DNA from: Adiantum capillus-veneris | Taxonomy: Eukaryota; Streptophyta; Polypodiopsida; Polypodiales; Pteridaceae | Assembly: GCA_014529385.2 (NCBI GenBank) | Contig: CM043944.1 | Span: forward strand, 178,220,240-178,284,239 | Direction of reading: 5' to 3' | Length of the DNA stretch: 64,000 bases | Part shown: one piece after another, positions 46,599-58,997 of the stretch | Layout of the letters: the number at the start of each line of letters is the position of its first letter | Numbering within the stretch: the stretch's first letter is position 1 | The notes under the pieces: model-generated | Told to the model about the DNA's origin: nothing | Database searches by the model: none | The model's input: only the letters and a program-made list of their open reading frames with translations | Program-made: the position numbers and the translations under genes

Positions 46599-49500
46599 AT
46601 GGCTCAACAGAAAGTTCCAATTGAATCAGGTGGAAATTGATGACAAGTCAATCCAAAGGTGAGTACTCTATCTAGGGCTTCACAAGTCTATGTGAACCTT
46701 AGATCTGGTCGTGTACTAGAAAATCAAAGCATACTCGGAGAAACCACGAGTAGAGTATCTACCAAAGAAAGCGTTAATCAAGGCAACTCCTTGAACACAA
46801 TTCCTGAAGAAGTCTCAGACATTTTTTCAGATTCAACATCCAAATGTCTTCTTACCCGACTCACTCGAAAACCAGAACGATAGTGCGCTATAAGCATATA
46901 CTATCTTTTTACAAGACTAACCGTCATGGAGCCCAAGTTTACATGGATCCTAATGAGGAGTATGCTATTTGCATTGATGACCATGGTATTGAGTTTGAAG
47001 AAGAGGTTAGGGCAAACAAACAAGGAAAAATGTACATGAATCAAAATGGAACTCAGTATTTACAAGTCAAAAACCCTGACGTGATAGACAAATGGGGCTT
47101 AGAAGTAAACACCATAATCCCATATATGTCAACAAAAGAAGGACCACCAACTTTAGAATTTGAGGGATATGATCAAGTAGATTTAAAACCATTGAAACGG
47201 ATTAGTACGGATAATCCTAGGATCAGAGTCTACTGTCGGAAAGATAGAAACCTAAAAGATCTTTTGTGGACTTCTCATGCCAAACCAGGACAATTAACGG
47301 TCATGAAGATCATATATATCTTCAACATCAAAGATAAGGGGTCACTAGACCTACCAACCTACCTGTTTAGGGATTGTTATAACAACAACTGTGTTATGAT
47401 GATTCTTGAGGAGGTAGAACAAACCAAATACCAAGGGTATTCCATACGGGATTGGATATTGGGGCAAGGACCAGAAACAATGCCACGGGATGAACATCGT
47501 GAGAGATCATCAGAGAGTAATGTGAAGAAACCTAAAACCATCTCCTCATGTAGAAAACCAAGTGACACTAAGGCCAGTCTAGGGCTACATGAGTCACTAT
47601 TTCCAATAGACTAGTTTGAAGGACTTAGAACAAGACCAACTCCCAGAAGGCCTGGAGTTGAACGAAACAGACGTGTCAGACCAACTAATTTTCAAAAATG
47701 GGTTAGAAAATATAGTGGATCAGGGAATCCATATGACCACTTAGCAAGCTTTAAGCAAGTGCTAAGAGCATAGCGTATATTCAATTTCCATACTCAATTT
47801 GAGGGGTTTGGATGACATTAGAAGAAAAAGCATTGACATGGTTCTAAAACATTCCACCAAGGTCAATCATGGACTTGAACACTTTAGCTCAAGGATTTAC
47901 ATCTGCTTGTTCCAAAACGGGGATCAAACATAATACGGTAGCTCAAATCTACAGCTTTAAATAGAAACATGGTGAGTCTGTTAGGGATTGTGCAACTCGA
48001 ATGAAACAATACATTGCAAGATGCTCAGAGATGGAAATACTTGCAAAAGAATGAATTGCATCTTTGTTTCTGGAGGGACTGTTAAACAAAGAACTTCATG
48101 TTATACTCTATAGTAAAAAGCATACAACCCTAGAAGCGTGTGTGTCTGACGCTATTGACCTAGGAGACAATTGCGAGATTTTCAACAAGGAAGATGTCCC
48201 TAAGGATAACCAAAGTGAGAAGACAACATCGATTAAACTAGCACAAGTGGGAACGACTTCTGCGGCACCACTCTCAGTCATAGAAGATATGCTAAAAAGG
48301 ATGAATGACATGATGAACAACATGCAAAAAGCACCTATAAGAGGACCAAGACAAGGGATACCTCCACATGGACAACCAATTAGGCCACAAAAATGGTGTG
48401 GAATTGAGGGTAAATGGACCAACCATGAGACCCACGAGTGCTACTTCAGACCAAAGTATGATGGGAATGTTTAGACGTGCCCATGAGGCCACAAGGACAA
48501 CCCATGTACATATATCAGCCTAATATGGCCCAAGCTCAAAGACCACCAATGGGTATGGAAAGACCTCAACCTGTGTTGGGACAACAACCTCCGTATCCTA
48601 GACATGATGTAGTGCCTGTAATGTACATGCACTCTGAAGGAGTCATAGATGAACAAGCATTAGTGCATGCTACACCCTATGCCGAGCCTAGTCCATCTAC
48701 ACTAATTGTAGAGGGAGATTGGTATAATCCACATCCACCACCAATGGCAGAAACCGCGACTTATGCTCCACCAGTGCTAGCGCCAATATATATTATGTAG
48801 CTAATCAAGGTGTCAGACCTCCCATGGGAAGACCCATGATGAAGCGTAGAACAGGAAACTATCATAACTGTGGTGCTGATATCCATTGGAAAAATGAATG
48901 TCCAGAGCCTGACAAAAACCTCTAACCAATTGAAGCCTATTGCACACAATGTTGCAAAAAGGAAGGACACTTTCCAAAAGATTTTCTTCAAAATCCTTTG
49001 AACAAGGGAAAAAACGTAGTAAACATAGTCCAAGTGATGCACAATGGCTCATTAGAGAGTGAACCGATTGTTCCAATCAAGGTAATCACTAGAGCCCAGG
49101 CAAAGAGAAAGAAACACAACTCCTCTGATGATTCAAAAAATACAAAAGTTTCTATTCAAAGAATTAAAAGGAGCAGAAGCAAAAGATATGAGATGAGAAA
49201 ACAAAAACAACGGGTTGAAATCGAAGAGAAATCAAAAAAGCTAGCCCAGGACAAGTTCAAAGAAACTGGCAGTGAATTCAATAAAACAATCATGAAATCT
49301 GGAGGATCCATTATGGTTGATAAGTTTTTTGAGCCGATTAATGCCGCCTTGGAAGCCTACCAAGCAGTACTTAAAGCATACCAAAACATGGAAAACAAGT
49401 GAAAAAACTATCCATCTCCAGACATGGAAGCAGCTAAGCTGGAAGCTTATCAAAATTTGGTAAGAATCACGCAAGAAACGCTGGAAAAACAAAAACCCAA

Positions 49501-49660
49501 GCTTGAAAGTATTGCAAAACCTAAAGATCTTGCGATAGAAGAAATGAAAGCAAAATCCGATGTGGTGGCAGAACCCCCCTTTGAAACAAATGAACCAGAG
49601 CCTATAGTGCCAAACAACGAAGATGCCTTAGATAGAATTCCATTCGTAGAGGAAGACTAG
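46599..49660 (+). pseudogene. gypsy-2 gag
   Basis: ATG 46,599 opens MAQQKVPIESGGN, then stops. VNLRSGRVLENQS starts the gag N-terminus. A large frame at 46,844-47,614 has YMDPNEEYAICIDDHGIEFE and CRKDRNLKDLLWT, a domain I do not recognise. The capsid core is at 47,690-48,180 with several stops (PRSIMDLNTLAQGFTSACSK, ATRMKQYIARCSEMEILAKE, FLEGLLNKELHVILYSKKHT). Two damaged zinc knuckles lie near 48,860-48,985: NYHNCGADIHWKNEC lacks the first Cys and CTQCCKKEGHFPKDF the last. Lys/Glu-rich sequence follows to 49,660. Confidence 0.75.
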
Positions 49661-50089
49661 CCAAGCCACTTATGGAAAAAATTAAGAGAGATCAATGATG
49701 GGAGCTTAACTCTAAAGTCAGATCCTATAGAGGAAGTCTGGTTGGATAATCTACCTTCTGATATGAACATGGATTTACAATCCTTGTACGGGGATTGCGG
49801 ATTGGAAGCTTCAAGAATGTCGAAACCATTGATTTGAAAACATTACCTTCTTACTTGGGAGATAACAAAGATGAATCCATTGTGTGCAAGAAACTCAAGT
49901 AAAAAGAGCTGAACAGACACTAAAAGCAGACAACATTCATTCAATCATGTCTACACCCATCCAATGCACTCTTACCTTGGGAGAATGTTAAAACTCAGAC
50001 CATACTTGTGGAATGATTTACAAAAAAACCCAGAGAAGGTGGGGATAACGGGATTAATCTCAAAGAATTTAGGAAAATTGAAAAATGAA

Positions 50090-50790
50090 TTGGAAAACAA
50101 AGAGATTCAATCAGTTCCTATGAGCAAGGTCGGAGAATATTATGAAGGGGAGGAAGGAAACACCACCCTTCCAGTGAAATATAATGACATTGAAACCATG
50201 GCGATACTGGATAGTGGAGCTGACATAGCCATAGCCACTAAAGCAATATGGGAATCCTGAGGACAACCAAACATTAGAAAAACTCGAATGAAATTGCAAC
50301 TAGCTTACAGACACATTGAGAGACCATTAGGGCTGCTTGAAAAAGTGATAGTCAATTCTTGTGGAATTGAATATCAACACACTTTTGCCATAGACTTTGG
50401 GAAAAAACTCAACTGTGAAATCATATTGGGAAGGCCTTTCAAGCGACATGTATAACTTATCCAAGATTGGGGAAACAACTATATGTACTTAAAGCAAGTG
50501 GGATCTATAACAAGAGTCAATCTAAAAGATCACACTTATAGAGATGTCTTAAAAACACCCATCCAAGAGTTTGATTCAGTCTCTTCGGCTGAAACCAAAC
50601 TCCCATCCTGGTTAAACAAAGACACTCCTATTTGGATGTGTGGAGCTTCAAAAAACGGAAGCTTAAGACGAGAAGAACGTATCCTAGCCATCCAAATTAT
50701 TTCAATCCTCGACATTGAAAACGAAGATGAGGAACCCAAAGGCTTAAATGAAAGCTCAACAAGTCCTTTCAGACCTCTATTATAATGCAA
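50090..50790 (+). pseudogene. gypsy-2 N-terminal protease domain
   Basis: MAILDSGADIAIATKAIW (about 50,198) has the retropepsin DSGA. The frame passes a stop at 50,258 to NCEIILGRPFKRHV (about 50,412), the second protease motif. It would process the polyprotein; disabled by stops. The linker beyond has no known domain. Confidence 0.85.
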
Positions 50791-51179
50791 CTGATGAGTT
50801 ATATGAACACTTAGCTACCTTAGAAGATTTGGGGTCAGAAAAAGAGCATACGAGAGCTAAGTTACTCTTAAAAGGAGGGGAGGAAAAGTTTTTTGACTTC
50901 CCAAACTAGAAATCAAGAAGACAAATGTGGTATAGATGAAAGAGAGACACCAAATTGTGAAAACACGACCTATGCCATCAATCTCCAGTAAAACACAATT
51001 CCTAATGCAGATAGATGCTAATGATTGTGTCAAGGACAAAATAACTGGCAGATATCCTTCAAGCAACAACTCAAAAATGTCTCAGACATTGAGAAAAACA
51101 AGGAAGGGTACTCAAGAAAAATCACAGGATAAGAAACCACTCATGACCAGAGTCGAGTGAAAAAAAGAAATATCAAGAG

Positions 51180-52830
51180 TTGAAAAAAGCTCTAAAGGAG
51201 ATATACACAACCAAAATGGAAACCATGGAAGAGGATGGTAAGGATGTAATGCATGTTCCATCCCATTACAAAAAGTATACTCTCCAAGATCGGAAAATCA
51301 TAGTTGAACAACTTGTTAGGGAACTACAAAAACAGGGCAAGTCTTACGAAGGGCCTGAAAATGCTAAAAGGATAGACTTGGCTGAACCAGGAGAAGAGCC
51401 TAAACTGGCTTATATTGCAAATTTCCTAACAAAAGAAGAAGAAAAGCTTTTGTTGAGCTTGTTTAAAGAATATAGAGATATCTTTGCTTGGTCTTACAAG
51501 GATCTCAAGGGTGTTGATCCAAAAATCTATCAACATACTATACCCATGAGAGATGACGCGAGACCAAGTAGACAAGGACCATACATGTATAACAAAACAT
51601 TTGCCAGGAAAATAAAAGAAGTGAAAAACTGAAGGAAGCCAAATTCATTTATGAAATTGAACACACAGATTGGGTGTCTCTAATTGTGGTAGTACCCAAT
51701 AAGAATGGAAAATTACGAGTGTGTGTTAATCTCGAAAAGGTGACTGCAGCTACCATCAGAGACAAATTTCCTCTTTCAATAACTGAGCATGTTTTAGAAC
51801 GAGTTGCAGAAAAAGAATTTTACAGCTTCTTAGACGGCTTTTTGGGATACAATCAACTTTTGGTTGACCCAAAAGATCATCATAAAACTGCTTTTGCAAC
51901 AAAATGGGGTATATTTGCCTATCGGGTTATGCCGTTTGGGTTAACTAATGCTCTAACCACGTTCCAAAGGTTGATGAGTGATGCTTTCAAAGAGTATCTT
52001 AGGAAATTCTTAGAAGTATATATGGATGATTTATGCTTACATTCATCAATCCGGGCTGATCATTTTGATCACCTCAAAAAGGTATTAAAAAAATGTAGAC
52101 TTTATAGGATTGGCTTAAATCCTGAAAAGTACACATTCATGGGTAGACAAGGAAAAATTGTTGGACATATAGTGTCTAAAAATGGGATAGATACTCATAT
52201 TGAGAAGATTATGTCATTGCAGATTTTCCTAGACAACAACACTCAAGGGAGTACAAGCCTTCATGGGGCATTGTGGATATTATCGACGGTTCATCTACAT
52301 GTACGTTATAATTGCAAAACCCATGTATAGCTTGATTACGCACTTTGAATGGACCGAGGCTTGTGAAGAATCCTTCATGAAGCTTAAGCAAGCTCTCACC
52401 TCAGCTCCAATATTGAAAGCACGAGATTGGGATACGGTATTCCATGTACATGTAGATGCTTCTAATTTTGCTATCGGTTGTATACTAGCTCAACCAGGAG
52501 ATGGGAAAGTTGACTTTCTTATATCTTATGCTAGCCGGAAATTGAACATGGTTGAAAAGAATTACACCACCACCAAAATAGAAGGATTAGGAATGATCTA
52601 TGCCGTTTAAAAAGTATAGACATTACCTATTAGCCAACAAGGTTGTGTTCTTTGTGGACCACCAAGCTTTGTTGTATTTGGTCAACAAGCCATGCAGCAC
52701 AGGGAGAATAGTGAGATGGTTCATCATTCTCTTCGACTTTGATTTCACTGTGGTTGTAAAAAAGGGCACTACACATCAACGAGCAGATCATTTGTCAAGG
52801 ATTGTTTCAAGAGAGTTACCTAAAGGAGTA
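51180..52830 (+). pseudogene. gypsy-2 reverse transcriptase and RNase H
   Basis: Pre-RT segment LFKEYRDIFAWSYKDLKGVD (51,460). RT: VVVPNKNGKLRVCVNLEKV (51,683), SFLDGFLGYNQLLVDPKDHH (first catalytic Asp), YRVMPFGLTNALTTFQ and VYMDDLCLHS (52,017) with the YMDD pair. RNase H: FHVHVDASNFAIGCILAQPG (52,442) and KNYTTTKIEGLGMIYA, then across a frameshift at 52,605 FFVDHQALLYLVNKP and QRADHLSRI. Frame changes at about 51,630, 52,230 and 52,605 break it. Confidence 0.9.
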
Positions 52831-52899
52831 GATGATGATTTACCAGATGCCTATTTGTTCTCCGTAGAAATGATACCTAGATGGTCGAAAAACATTGTG

Positions 52900-53622
52900 T
52901 CATTAATGACAATTGCTCAAGTGGATTCACAAATACCACTTACTATCACAATCAGATTAATCGAGCAATCAGCTATGTATCAATTACTAGCTGGAAGGCT
53001 ATACAAAATAAATCGAGACGGAGTATTTCTCTTATGCTTTAACCCTGAAGAAAAAGAACAATACCTAAGTCAAGCACATGTTACCATAGTAGGACTTCAC
53101 TCTGCGGAAGACCAAACTATGCAACAAATCTTGAGACTTGGAGTATTTTGGCTGACTATGAGGAGAGATGCTAGGTCTTTTGTAAAGTATTGTCCTCAAT
53201 GTCAAAAACAAACACCCATTCCTCATGTAACATTGTTTCAAATGTCACTTGTTCCTAAGTGGAGTAACTATCTAGTTACTTACTTATCGAGATGAACATT
53301 TCTTAAGGATATGAGTAAGCGCCGTCAAAGAGAAATTGAAACTGAAGCAAGAGACTATGCTCTTATTGGGAACCAATTGTATCAGAGAGGTAAAGATCAA
53401 CATTTGCGTCTTTGTGCAAATGAAAATGAGTATATTCTGATTATAGAACAAGTACATGCTGAATTAGCTGGAGGTCACTTTTCTAGTGAGACCACCACAA
53501 GAGGAATCTTGATGGCAGGCATATGGTGGCCAACACTTTTTGTAGATTCTATAGAATATATTCGAGGTGTGATGCTTGTCTATGAGAAAAAATGCCAACA
53601 CGAGTACATAGCATGTCCTTAA
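52900..53622 (+). pseudogene. Two tandem integrase zinc (H2C2) modules of gypsy-2
   Basis: First module: LLAGRLYKINRDGVFLL, then H-x6-H in AHVTIVGLH and CPQC in FVKYCPQCQKQ (53,077-53,210). A linker (VPKWSNYLVTYLSR, stop, KRRQREIETEARDY) leads to a second full module: LIGNQLYQRGKDQHLRL, H-x6-H in VHAELAGGH and, after a frameshift, RGCDACLREK (53,363-53,592). Integrases normally have one such zinc module. Both show the right spacing, and the linker has the length and content of a normal connection, so this looks like a real duplication rather than two elements joined. Confidence 0.8.
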
Positions 53623-54560
53623 GACAAATCATGGGGGTTAGAGCTTTTGCAAAATGGGGTATAGATTTTGCTGGACCAATACAGCCACCTGCTTATAGAA
53701 CCCAAGCTCAATATATCATTGTAGCTACGGACTATTCGACCAAGTGGGCCGAGGCTAAAGCAACTCAAAAGAATGATGCCAGAACCACTGTTGCATTCTT
53801 ATATGAGTATGTATTCACGAGATATGGATTGCTAATAGTGATTGTTAGTGATTGGGGAGCTCATTTCCTCAATGAGGTAATAGAGGATTTTCTTAATGAG
53901 TTTATGGTCATCCATAACAGATCAGCTCCCTATCAACCACAATCAAACGGACAAGCTAAGCATACAAATAAAATTCTTAGCTCGGTGCTGACTAAAGTGG
54001 TTAGTTCAGGAAGGATAGACGGGAAAATGAATCTCCATGCTGCTCTATGGACTTATCGAGTTTCATTCAAAACAGCTCTAAATGCTACACCCTTTAACCT
54101 TGTTTATGGTCTTGATGCCATACTTCCAATAGAGTTTCTATTGCCGACATTAAGGGTAGCACAGAATCTTGAGTGGACTGGACATTAATTGTCAAAAAGA
54201 CTCGAAGGTTTGAAAAAGCTAGACGAGCAAAGGCTAACTGTTGTAGCTCATATCTATGCACAAAAGCAGAAGCAAAAATAGTTTTTTGATTCCCACTTAA
54301 TCACAAAATCCTTCAAGAAAGGGGACTTAGTTCTAGTCTATTCCCTTAAACAACACATTTCCAAGTTTAAGAAAAATGAAAACAGGCCATTTATCATTGA
54401 ATATGTATCTCCAAGTGGAGCAGTAAAATTGTCCACCCTAGATGGTGAACCAATGGCTAATTGGATTAGTGGATGTTGTTTAAATAAATACAATTTGCCA
54501 CTAACCAATGATTTGCTAGAAAGAATGCATGTAGCCAAGAAAAGAAAGATCAAACAATAG
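53592..54560 (+). pseudogene. gypsy-2 integrase core and C-terminal module
   Basis: FAKWGIDFAGPIQPPAYRTQ holds the first Asp and SDWGAHF the second. The catalytic Glu is replaced by Lys at 53,958-53,960 (GQAKHTNK). The core ends LDAILPIEFLLPTLRVA. After a stop at 54,188 the frame continues: EGLKKLDEQRLTVVAHIYAQ, GDLVLVYSLKQH, RPFIIEYVSPSGAVKL (GPY/F type) and LERMHVAKKRKIKQ, with stops at 54,281 and 54,558. Not able to integrate DNA. Confidence 0.88.
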
Positions 54561-55080
54561 CAGGTTATTGATGAAGCCCAAGAGGACGCTAGGCTTCAGG
54601 TACTCAAGCGGAAAGCTGCTCTCAAGAATCAACAAATACCAATTCTCATCAACACTTTGGAAATAGATCATCGAAAATGGGAATTACCTAAAGACAATTT
54701 CAACAGATGATGAGTGGTTAGACGGAATGGACCTGCGTATCAGAGTACAGCTCAACAAACATAGCACCAATGCTTTGGTCGACATAGGAGCTAGAGTAAA
54801 TGCAATCAGTTATTCCACATACAAGAAGGTCACAAGTCAAGCATTGACGACAGGAATAGCAACAATCAAAGGATGCAACAAGAACCCAACTACAACATTG
54901 GGAATAGTCAACTTGAACGTGATAGTACATGGATGTTCATGTCCTCATTAGTTTTTATGCTTGCCCAATGAACACATGAATGAGACGATGATTCTTGGAA
55001 TTCCCTAGATGCGTACATATAAAGCAATACCAGATTGGGATATGAATCAGCTAAATCTATCACGTAAAGGAGGGCAAAGT
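54561..55080 (+). pseudogene. Second aspartic-protease-like domain after integrase
   Basis: Frame at 54,727-54,951 and beyond its stop: VQLNKHSTNALVDIGARVNA at the position of a retropepsin active site (DIGA, where D-S/T-G-A is expected), TGIATIKGCNKNPTTTLGIV, then MILGIP, a stop, RTYKAIPDWDMNQLN, which matches the closing motif of retropepsins (ILG.PW......DW). The intervening sequence joins the integrase tail without a new gag, so it belongs to the same polyprotein or its end. A DNA/RNA-element role is unknown. Confidence 0.65.
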
Positions 55081-55499
55081 GCATATTAGGTAAAATGGGA
55101 AAAATCCCATGCCCACAATGCTCAAATAACTTTTTCTTATAAAGGACATGTCTTGTTTAGCACTATAAAGTATTAAAATTATAATTTTCATAAACGAATT
55201 TTTGCGCATATATAGACCTATGTATTGATTGGGAAAATAGATACACCATTTTTCCATTATAGAACCATTGAATTGGCATTCTAGGATTGACTTCGCAAAA
55301 TACAATTCTGGTTCAAACAAGCTATTCATCTCATAATGCAATTTATTCAAAGCTTTGAGTCCCTTTGCACTTCATACAGCATGGTTCACTTGGATCTTGA
55401 TTAGATAATGGTCATATGTGAATGTGTCATTTTTAGGAGCGACATTTGTTTTCCATATTGGAATAGGGATACTATGATTTCTTGCTTGGACCAACATCA
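55081..55499. other. Unassigned AT-rich sequence
   Basis: No gene, LTR match or repeat recognised after the end of gypsy-2 coding sequence. Confidence 0.4.
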
Positions 55500-57610
55500 A
55501 CATGTACTTTTTCTTTCTTAATGTGTGTTCTTTTATTGTTACATGTGCTATCTAGATTGGCCACCTGTCCATTCTAGGTCAGTTATTTGGCTAAAATACA
55601 CAATAAACATGAATATGACATAACATACAAGCATGCCTTTCTTGGGAATGAAAGATATAAAATATAGAAAAATTGAGCGTGGATTGGATGGGTGGTCAAT
55701 TTATGTGTAGATATGTACATGTAAAAACATACGACCATTACTTGACCTAGAATGGACAGGTGGTCAATTTAGACAACACATGTAACTCTTAAAGAACAAG
55801 GTTATGTATGTTTTTCCTAGAAAAGAGTGCATTCACATATGACCATCACCTTACCTAAAATGGACAGGTGGTCAATCTCAAGTGCACACATGCATAACAA
55901 ACTACATCCCACAAGCTAGCCTGGAATGGAGAGAGGCTAAGCTACACGATACACATGAATATGAAAGAACATACAAGCATGATTTTCTTGGGAAAGAAAA
56001 ATAGAAAATATAGGAAAAATGAGCATGGATTGGACACGTAGTCAATGTATGTGTAGATATGCATATATAACAACATACGACCATCACCTAACTTAGAATG
56101 GATGGGTGGTCAATCCTAGATAACACATGTGACTATTAAATAACATGGTTATGCATGTCATTCTTAGAAAAGAGCACATTCACGTAGGACCATCATCTGA
56201 CCTAGAATGGACATGTGGCTAAGATACACAATACACATGAATATGAAAAACATACAAGCCTGCTTTTCTTGGGCAGGGAAGATAGCCAATATAGAAAAAA
56301 TGAACCTCGATTGGACATGTGATCAATCTATGTGTAGATATACACATGTAACAATAGATTACCATCATTTGATCTAAAATGGACAGGTGGTCAATCTAGA
56401 TAACGCATATGACTATTAAAGAACATGGTTATGTATGTCATTATTAGAAAAGAGAATATTTACATTTGACCATCACCAGACCTAGAATAGGCAGGTGGCC
56501 AATTTGAATAGCACATATACATAACAAAGTACATCCCACCATAACTTAGCCTCAAAGGGAAAAATGACTAAGATACACAAAACACGTAAATATGGAAGAA
56601 CATACAAGCATGCCTTTTTTGGGAAAGAAAGATAGAAATATAGAAAAAATAAACTTGGATGGATCATGTGGTAAATCTATGTGTAGATATACACATGTAA
56701 CAGCATACAACCATCACTTGACCTAGAAGGGATTGGTGATCAATTTAAACAACACATGTGCCTATTAAAAAAGATGGTTATGCATGTCTTTCCTAAAGAA
56801 GAGCACATTCACATATGACCATCACTTGACCTAGAATGGATAGGTGGACAATCTAAAGTGCACATATGCATAAAAAAGTACATCCCACCATAATCTAATA
56901 TGCAATGGACAGATGAATAAGATATTCAATACACATTAATATGAAAGAATATACAAGCACACTTTTCCAAGGAAAGATAAATAGAAAAAATAGAAAAAAA
57001 TGAGTCTGGATTGGACAAGTGGTCAATCTAAGTGCAAATATACCTATGTAAGAACATACCCATGTGTATGAAATAACATTCAAGCATGCTTTTCTTGGGA
57101 AAGAAAGATAGAAGATATAGAAAAAATGATTCTAGATTGGACAGTGGTCAATCTATGTGGAGATATGCACATACAACAACATATGACCATCATTTGACCT
57201 AGAACGGACAAGTGGTCAATCTAGACAACACATGTGACTATTAAAGATAAAAAATGAAGTTGGATTGAACATGTGGTTAATCTATGTGTAGATATACACA
57301 TATAGCAACATACAACCATCACTTGACCTAGAATAGATATGTGATCAATCTAGACAACACATGTACCTATTAAAGAACATGGTTGTGCGTGTCTTTATTA
57401 GAAAAGAACACATTCACATATGACCATCACTTGAGCTAGGATGAACAGGTGGCCAATCTAAAGTGCACATGTCTTATTTTTTGTTCTTTTATTGTTACAT
57501 GTGCTATCTAGATTGGTCACCTATCCATTCTAGCTCAAGTGATGCTAATATGGTGATTCTTATACATACATGCTCTCTAGATTGACCACATGTCCATTCT
57601 AGGTTAGTTT
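55500..57610. repeat. Complex repeat array with inverted edges
   Basis: At least eleven copies of a word near GACCTAGAATGGACAGGTGG followed by TCAATCTAG (55,747, 55,855, 56,091, 56,199, 56,372, 56,479, 56,719, 56,829, 57,196, 57,327, 57,433). Linked blocks recur (AACATACAAGCATGC.TTTCTTGGGAAAGAAAGATAG; AACACATGTGACTATTAAAG). At both edges the word is reversed (TAGATTGGCCACCTGTCCA at 55,553; a like copy at 57,510 and a third at 57,573), so edge and inner copies can pair as hairpins. No coding sequence. Confidence 0.85.
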
Positions 57611-58854
57611 TTGTTAGATTGTCTAACTTCTTCACTAAAAAAAGCATGCTAGTATGTTCTTTTTGTGCCCTAGTTTTTAATGTATCACCACGTGTACATA
57701 TGTTCTTGTTCAGTCAAAAGTACACTCTAGAATGGCCATTTGGCCATTCGTGGTAAACAAATATTTCTACTATTAGAGGATCTCCATTCTAGAGCAATAC
57801 ATGTCTAACTTAAATTCATTCTTTTAGATTTAGTATTATAACAATAGACATTATAGCCACTTGTAGCCACTTAAAAAGCATATTTTTTAATGGAATGATA
57901 AGCGAACACACCACCTAGCCATTCAAAACTTAGCTTGACACGCTACGAGGTCCATCATTTAGTCATTCTAAACTTAATATTATAAAATGTGTGTCATAGA
58001 TTATGTACATTTCTTTGTCACTCTAAACTCATTCAAGAAAGTTATGGCATTAAAACTAGACTTGTAATGAGCCACAAAACTAGCTAAACCCATAAAAAAT
58101 GGCTCCCATCAGGATTTTAGAAATTGAAACATAAATTTTGTATATGACATCAAAATTTCATGGAACTTCTTAATTATCAATTCAAGATATGAATTTTTTT
58201 TTCTAAATACACAATTTACATGAAAATTTCAAAAATAAAAATTTTACTTTCTAAAATTAGTAAATTTTACGTAAAACTGGACTTTACTACTTAACTTCAA
58301 GAAGTTAAAAATGTCGGCAATCTTTCTATGTGGGTTAGAAAAGCTTGGTACATGTATCACATACCTATTGAGGGATCTTTCAAAGAAGTTTGGACCTGCT
58401 TAGCAACTAATTTGATTTACTTTCAAAAGAAAATATTAAGAAATTATCCATCCGCATAAAAAAGTTGTAGAGAATGGCAATGAAAAGACACCTTTAAGCT
58501 TTGTACTATTTTTTATCAACTCAAATTAAGTGTGGGTCATAATTCCTTGAAACCATTTTCTATTTAGATATTGATGCATGGTTTTTAGGACCCCTTCTGA
58601 AGATGCAATAAAGGCACAGTCAGTTGTTGGGGAGATGAGGATACTCTAGTTCAAGGGATCTCGAAAGAGAAGAAAAATCTACTTCACAAGCACCAAAGAG
58701 TAAAAAGTGCCATGGACAGAAGATACGTGGGAACGAGCTCTTATGCATGCCTACAACCTATATCTTACAGAATAGCCCATTCTAGGTGTGAATTTCTAGT
58801 GAAATTTACACGAGGATGTTCGTGTGGACTCACAGCACAGCATACTCCGTTTTC
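57611..58854. other. Unassigned AT-rich sequence
   Basis: No domain or clear repeat recognised in either strand. Confidence 0.4.
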
Positions 58855-58997
58855 ACTTTTTTACCGACAGTAAATTTTTTTACCACAGTAAATATTTTTT
58901 ACCTACAGTAAATATTTTTCACCTACATGGTAAATACAAATCACTTTTTACCTACAGTAACTTTTTTTACCCATGGTAAATATTTTTTACTGCACCA
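58855..58997. repeat. About 20-bp minisatellite
   Basis: Six or seven variants of TTTTTTACCTACAGTAAATA. Each unit has small TTTAC/GTAAA symmetry. Confidence 0.85.

Larger units (their letters stand above)
44460..55080 (+). mobile_element. gypsy-2: Ty3/gypsy element with palindrome leader and extended pol
   Basis: Leader with tandem repeats, gag (46,599), protease, RT, RNase H, two integrase zinc modules, integrase core and C-terminal module, then a second protease-like domain ending near 55,075. No pair of LTRs was found, so both limits are approximate. Stops and frameshifts throughout. Confidence 0.8.
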
